Below, piece after piece: positions 58,820 through 64,000 of a DNA stretch of 64,000 nucleotides. Within the stretch, counting starts at the first letter, position 1; every line of letters begins with the position of its first letter. Source of the stretch: Cunninghamella blakesleeana. Taxonomy: Eukaryota > Mucoromycota > Mucoromycetes > Mucorales > Cunninghamellaceae. Location of the stretch: the NCBI GenBank assembly GCA_017871115.1, contig JAFCIZ010000006.1, positions 1,550,001 through 1,614,000 of the forward strand, read 5' to 3'. Under the pieces are notes generated by a model. It was not told where the DNA came from. It saw only the letters and a program-made list of their open reading frames with translations, and did not search any database. The position numbers and the translations under genes were made by a program.

Positions 58820-59289
58820 GTTGTTGTTGTTATTTTTACTTTTTTGTGATTTTTATTTATTACCTTCATCCAAAATGGTTTTATCACCAAATATAACTAT
58901 TTCAAAATCACCATAGGCCAATAACCGATTAAGGATATGACGCATAGGCTTTGATCTAGCTTTTCTATCCATGGCACAAACACCCACAACATCTATATTA
59001 TGTATTAAATAGTATATTTTTATTTTAAAAATAAAAAACATATATTTATTTTATTAAAAAAACAATTTTTTATTCTTTATAAGTATTTTATTATCATTAT
59101 TATTAAAAGTATTCCGTTTTTTTCTTTTCTATTTTTTTTTTTTTTTTGAATAGTGTGTTTTTCCTTTTTTAACTTTAGTCTTTTTATTTTATTTTATATT
59201 TTTGTAATTATATTAACTTGTTTACATTTTCTTCTTCCAGGATTAGTTGGAGGCATAGTAATATCAGACGCTGTAGAAGTTGATGGCAT
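54988..59289 (-). CDS. Inositol pyrophosphate kinase/phosphatase, Asp1/Vip1 (PPIP5K)
   Basis: About a dozen minus-strand exons, ~1,000 aa. The N-terminal ATP-grasp kinase starts with [34 protein letters not shown] and [20 protein letters not shown], then [62 protein letters not shown] and [20 protein letters not shown] complete it. The C-terminal histidine-acid-phosphatase domain has [17 protein letters not shown] (RHGXRXP) and [14 protein letters not shown]. It ends [10 protein letters not shown]. Family knowledge: the kinase makes 1-phosphate inositol pyrophosphates (1-IP7, IP8) and the phosphatase removes them; these signal phosphate status through SPX proteins. Both active sites appear intact. 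An insertion of Thr/Ser/Asn-rich sequence lies inside the phosphatase domain (near 56100-56200). Confidence 0.92.
58758..58822. repeat. (ATT)n microsatellite in an inositol kinase intron
   Basis: About 20 uninterrupted ATT units on the plus strand, continuing into GTT units. Confidence 0.85.
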
Positions 59290-60709
59290 TAAAAAAAATT
59301 AAAAAAATTATATTAATTAATATATAAAGTATATTAAAGATAATAAAAAAATAATAACTAGAGAAAAAAGAAAAAAAGAAAAGAGAGAGAAAAAAAGGAG
59401 GAATTATAATTTATAGTAATAAAAAAAATATCTCAGAGAAAAATTTGACATGCTGGGATTTGTACAACAACACGTGCCTACCTCTGGCCTATAGGAATCA
59501 AGTATTTTTAAATCATTCACTCTTAAATAATAGCTTTAGTGATTACTATAATCATTTTATGATGTAAACGAAGCTCTTTTTCTTTTTTTTACTATTGGTA
59601 TAAGATATACATATACATATATATATATGTATATATATATTATAGTTCTACATACATTGATGAAAAACAAACCCAGAAAAGAATGGCAATTCCAATAAAC
59701 TCCGAGTTCCTTTTTTAGTACTAAAAATGAATGAAGAAAAAGAAAAAAAACTATAATCATAATTATTGTTTTACTGAATAGAAGGTTATGTTTTATAATT
59801 ACTCGTAAACAAGCACATAAATAAAATAAAAATGTGATAGATCATCAAAGGTTTTTGAATAAAGCAAAGTTTAACTGGTCTATTTTATAGATTAATTAAT
59901 GATCCAAAAATCTTTTTTTAGATAAAAAGAGAAAACCAAATCAAAAATAATCAATATTTTTTAATAAAAAAAATGCAATTAAATATATATGATGTATTCA
60001 TTTTACTTTTAAAATAATGACGTTTACATACATATATGTGTAAGTTTTTTTTTTAAAAAAAAGTGATCTATGATAATTCTATTTTCTTTATAACATATGA
60101 ACAAAAAAAAAAAGTGATTCATCTCAATTTTTGATTAAAAATGTACCATATTGATATCATATTTAATATAAATTCTTTGGTCAATGTTTTTTTAAATAAT
60201 CAGGTTCTACCTTTTATTCAAATATTATTTTATATATATGTCCGTTTTGTTTATTCTTTTCATTCATTTTTTTATTTTTAATACATACTGATTTTAATAC
60301 AAGAAAGGACTTTTGAAAATAATAATGAAATTTATTATTTCTATTAATTTTGAAAATAATATAATACAATAATGATAATAATAATAATCATAAAATAGCA
60401 TAAATAGATATAAACTTGCAAAAGTTTATAACTGTTTCAATTAAGCTATGGTAGGTGTACAGTGTCGTCGGCTCAATATTGATTATTTTTTAAAAAAATA
60501 TAAATTCAAACTCCGTGATTTTTTTAATGACGAAGAAATTTTTTTTTTTCTCTTTTTTTTTTCTTTTCCACCTATTTTTTTTTCTTATATATATATATAC
60601 ATATTAACTTTTAATCTTTAATATTGTTATATTTTTCTTTCTTTTCTTTTCTAATTCAACTTTTACTTCTTATTCTATTTATTATTTTATTATATAACGT
60701 GCCATAGGC
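59290..60709. promoter_or_regulatory. Divergent intergenic region between the inositol kinase and PHD-SET genes
   Basis: 1.4 kb, AT-rich. The stretch 59449-59500 (GCTGGGATTTGTAC, ACACGTGCCTACC) is conspicuously GC-richer and contains a CACGTG E-box, the type of site bound by bHLH factors such as Pho4-like regulators. No gene is seen. The last 200 bases are pyrimidine-rich and end in the PHD-SET start. Confidence 0.5.
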
Positions 60710-63700
60710 ATGTCAAAAATTGGTTATCCGTTTACTTTTCATCAGTCCCAAACACCACCTACAGTTACTGATGAAGAAGTGGAAGAAGTTCCTATTGATA
60801 CTGGTCTTATTCGATGCATTTGCGAGTCAACTGAAGATGATGGATTTACGATACAATGTGATAAATGTTTAACTTGGCAGCATGCTTTTTGTATGAATAT
60901 TAAACAAGATAATATCCCTGATCGCTATTTATGTAATGATTGTGTAAAAGTAGTTGCTTCTTTAAATAGCCAACGTTCATCTAAAAATAATAATAACAAC
61001 ACTACTCAAGATATAGATACTATTGGACTTATACATACAAAATCTCATTCTAATAATACTACTACTACAAAAAGGAAAGAAGATAAAAATAAATCAGGTC
61101 ATAATAGTAATAAATCTTTATCTGTTAAATCCAATTCACATAATAAAAGATCAAGGGAAATGGCAGTTCAAGAAGACTATCGCTCACCAATTCATACAAA
61201 AACAACCACTTCTAAGAAGCCAAAATTATCAAAGCGTATTACTATGTCAAAACGTTCTTTACAACAACAGCAACAACAGCAAAATAACATGGATTCAGAT
61301 GATGAAGAAGTATTAAATAAGAATAATATTGAACATACACATAATAATAACGATAACGATAGCCATCAGAGCGACAATATTACCCTTCATGTCTACCAGA
61401 AGCCAATAAAACATCATCATCATCATCATCATCATAATAAGAAAAAGGAAAAGCACCATCATATCGATTTTAACACCATCAGTAGTAAATTCGTTCATGA
61501 AATAATGAAGGATACAATAAAGCGTTGGAGTCAATCATCTAAATGGAAATCTCAACCATGGCGTGATGCTGATCAACAAGATATAGCTACCTCAAGCACT
61601 TCACGTAAACACCAACAGCAACATCACCATCACCATCCTTCAAATGAACCTTTTATTGTAATGGATACCACTTCTTTACAACAATCATCATTAAATCATA
61701 TTTCTATTCAAACCTTACCTAAACAACAACTATCGTCAGCTTATGGTCATCGAACTACTTCTACTTCCTCCTCCTTCTCACCTCTATCTTCATCTCGATT
61801 AAGAAAAGGCGTTTTTGCCGATACCCAATTGAATGCAAATGCCTTTTTAATGGAAGTTCATGGTGAAATTTTACTTAAAACAGAATATAAATTCGATGTT
61901 GCCAACGATTATGCTATTTTGGGAACAGCTTGTGCTCATGTCTTATTCTATCCTACTTTGGACCTTTGTATTGATAGTCGTCAATTAGGTAATGATGCGC
62001 GTTACTTTCGTCGATCTTGTCATCCAAATGCTGAATTACGTACTATGGTCTTTCCTTCATCAACATCAAATGATACTACTGTTACTGCTACTTCTACTTT
62101 AATGGATCAAGGTGATCATCATAAATCAATAAGATTAGGTGTTTTTACTCGTACAGCAATAAATGAAGGAGAAGAAATTACTTTAGGTTGGAATTGGCAA
62201 AAAGGGCATATTTCATGGCGTAAAAATGTAGAATGGTATCGATCATCCTCTCAATCAGATACGACAACAACAACACAAAATAGAACGTTTAGTCATGATA
62301 CAAAAGAGGATTCATTACAACATTATAAATATAATCAACATAAAATAGATGAAAAATTAGAACTTAAATCACAATATGCTATCGAACAAATGATAGAAAA
62401 GTTTGATGATGAATTTGGAAGTTGTGCTTGTGGTGATAGAGATGTATGTTTGATTGAACAATTAAGACTAGAGTGTTTTAACTACCATCACGACAAGAAT
62501 ATTGATATGAATTTACAAGCTAATGGTAGTCTTTCTGATAATTTAGAATTGACTTCTTTGCCACATCACCAAGAAACTGGGAAAACTTTACAACATTCAC
62601 GACAAATTATTGTAACTCCTAGTAATAATAACAGCAATAGTAATTTGTATAAAATGGGAAATGAAAAAGCAACAACAGCAACGATTAATTCACCTGCACC
62701 TGGTTCTGTTGAAGATAATATTGATATCGATGTGACTTCCATGTCTCCTATTACAAGAAGCCCTGTTCTGACTAATCCTATTTTAGCTCAAGTTAAAAAA
62801 GCAGCAACATTAGATGGTGATGATGAATTAGATATAGATAGTGATATTGATATCGGGGAAGAAATACCAAATACAGCTGATGCACCTATGAATAAAGAAA
62901 AAGAAAAAAATGAAGAAGGAAAAAAACTGAGTACAGGTCAAGATGCAAGTCCTATTTCCTCTTCATCTTCTGGTATATCTGATTTAGAATCTGCTAATAG
63001 TGGTAGTGTTGGTGATGATCATAATGATAGCAATAAAAAAAGAAAGTTGATGGTTAAATCAGAATCAAAAGAGGATAGTCATGGTAATATTGTATTATGG
63101 AAGAAATCTATGGTGACAAATAAAAAACCATCCGTATTACCATTCAAAAAAGCATGGTCCAAGAATTTTTCTCAACGCGATTTAAAGCTAGATAATGATA
63201 CAAATAAAACCTCTACTTTAATAGGTAAAGAGATTAAAAAAAAAAAAATGAAAATAATTACTATGATTATTATTACAATAATAATAATAAAACTATAGTT
63301 AATAGTATAGTAAATAATATACCTATCTTTATGAATATTCATATTAATATTCGTATTCAAATTTTTATTTATTTTTCTTCTTCATAGTGTCTGATATCAA
63401 AATACAAGAAAAATCATATATTAGTAGTTCAACAACAAAATTAGATATCTCTTCATCTTCAGCTTCTTATGGATCAATACCTAATCAACATAATAATAAT
63501 AGTAATAGCAATAGTGCATTGATGAAAAGCGGTCCTTCTTCCAATAACAAAACAGAGACCGATTTAGATGATGGTGAATTGAGTGACGCAAGTTCTGCTT
63601 CAACAATTCCTTTAGAAGAAGATGACAGAAACTGGAGTTTGAGATCAGCTAATCATAAATTAACAACAAGTGGACTTAATAATCAACCTGATACAATTAC

Positions 63701-64000
63701 CTCTGTTCATAAAAATAATAATAGTAACAATTTAGAATCATCATCATCATCACCGTCATCACCCATCACAACATCGGTAGATACAACAAATAAATTACAA
63801 CAGCATAATAATAATAATAATAATAGTAATAATAATAATAATAATAATGAAAACAGTAATAATAATAATGACATAACAAATGCTGTTGTAGATAAAGACA
63901 GCAAAAATTATATATCCGATACCAAATCTATATCACCTAATAATATAAATGATCCATCTAAAAACCAACCTGAATTAGTCTCTTCATCATTATCATCACC
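60710..64000 (+). CDS. PHD finger and SET domain protein, Set3/MLL5-like, 3' end outside window
   Basis: Exon 1 is about 60710-63224 and exon 2 runs from 63388, in frame, past the window end. The PHD finger is at residues ~33-80 (IRCICEST, IQCDKC, WQHAFCMN, YLCNDCVK). A basic, Ser/Asn/His-rich linker follows. The SET domain lies at ~360-510: LRKGVFADTQLNANAFLMEV, GNDARYFRRSCHPNAELRTM, RLGVFTRTAINEGEEITLGW. The catalytic-type Tyr of the usual GEELTYDY is absent (GWNW here), as in yeast Set3/Set4 and MLL5. Family knowledge: Set3 uses its PHD to read H3K4me2 and scaffolds a histone deacetylase complex. The rest is low-complexity and acidic/Ser-rich. No stop is reached. Confidence 0.87.

Noticed and set aside
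59449..59500. tRNA-like GC-rich patch
   Set aside because: GCTGGGATTTG resembles a T-arm but no matching acceptor, D or anticodon arms could be folded.

Overview
The window is a very AT-rich, intron-dense piece of a fungal nuclear genome. The genes carry many short GT-AG introns (donors mostly GTAAGT or GTATGT), poly-Asn/Gln tracts and fungal-type proteins: seven-knuckle Gis2/CNBP, Bre1, an Asp1/Vip1 inositol pyrophosphate kinase, a Pbs2/Wis1-like MAPKK and Osh proteins. The base composition and intron richness suggest an early-diverging lineage such as Mucoromycota. That placement is an inference, not something the sequence proves.

Left arm (1-12.8 kb): Swc5 (SWR1 complex, minus), Tim22 (plus), an Osh4-like lipid-transfer protein (minus), Spt16 of FACT (plus, about 16 exons) and a Gis2/CNBP zinc-knuckle protein (plus, 9 exons).

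Centre (12.8-30.8 kb): a nested island of LTR retrotransposons around one tRNA-Cys(GCA) gene. Decayed LTRs are interrupted by an intact 8.5-kb Ty3/gypsy-type element (element 1, 14760-23282, 4-bp target duplication ATAC). Then come the tRNA gene (minus strand, 23473-23545) and a second intact, different Ty3/gypsy-type element (element 2, 23557-30549, target duplication TGAG). Element 2 begins 11 bp past the 5' end of the tRNA and abuts an older related LTR relic. The LTR pairs are almost identical, so both insertions are recent. In both elements gag and pol are linked by a textbook -1 frameshift site: slippery heptamer, short spacer, and a hairpin that includes or directly follows the gag stop. 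In both, the integrase is not fused to protease-RT-RNase H but lies in its own reading frame beyond a 0.4-0.56-kb non-coding gap. Element 1 also has an extra unrecognised ORF in the envelope position and a minisatellite of hairpin-forming 16-mers in each LTR. This island is the most unusual part of the window.

Right arm (33-64 kb): a run of minus-strand housekeeping and signalling genes. These are a PP6/Sit4-type phosphatase, a SurE-type nucleotidase, a Rab6/Ypt6 GTPase with an 8-nt microexon, a Pbs2-like MAPKK, an unrecognised coiled-coil protein, a small secreted protein with a Kex2-like site, Bre1, and a second Osh protein with a degenerate signature. Ribosomal protein uS7 (RPS5, plus) follows, then the inositol pyrophosphate kinase (minus) and a PHD-SET protein (plus) that runs off the end of the window. 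Swc5, Spt16, Bre1 and the PHD-SET protein all act on chromatin, but they are not arranged as a single cluster.
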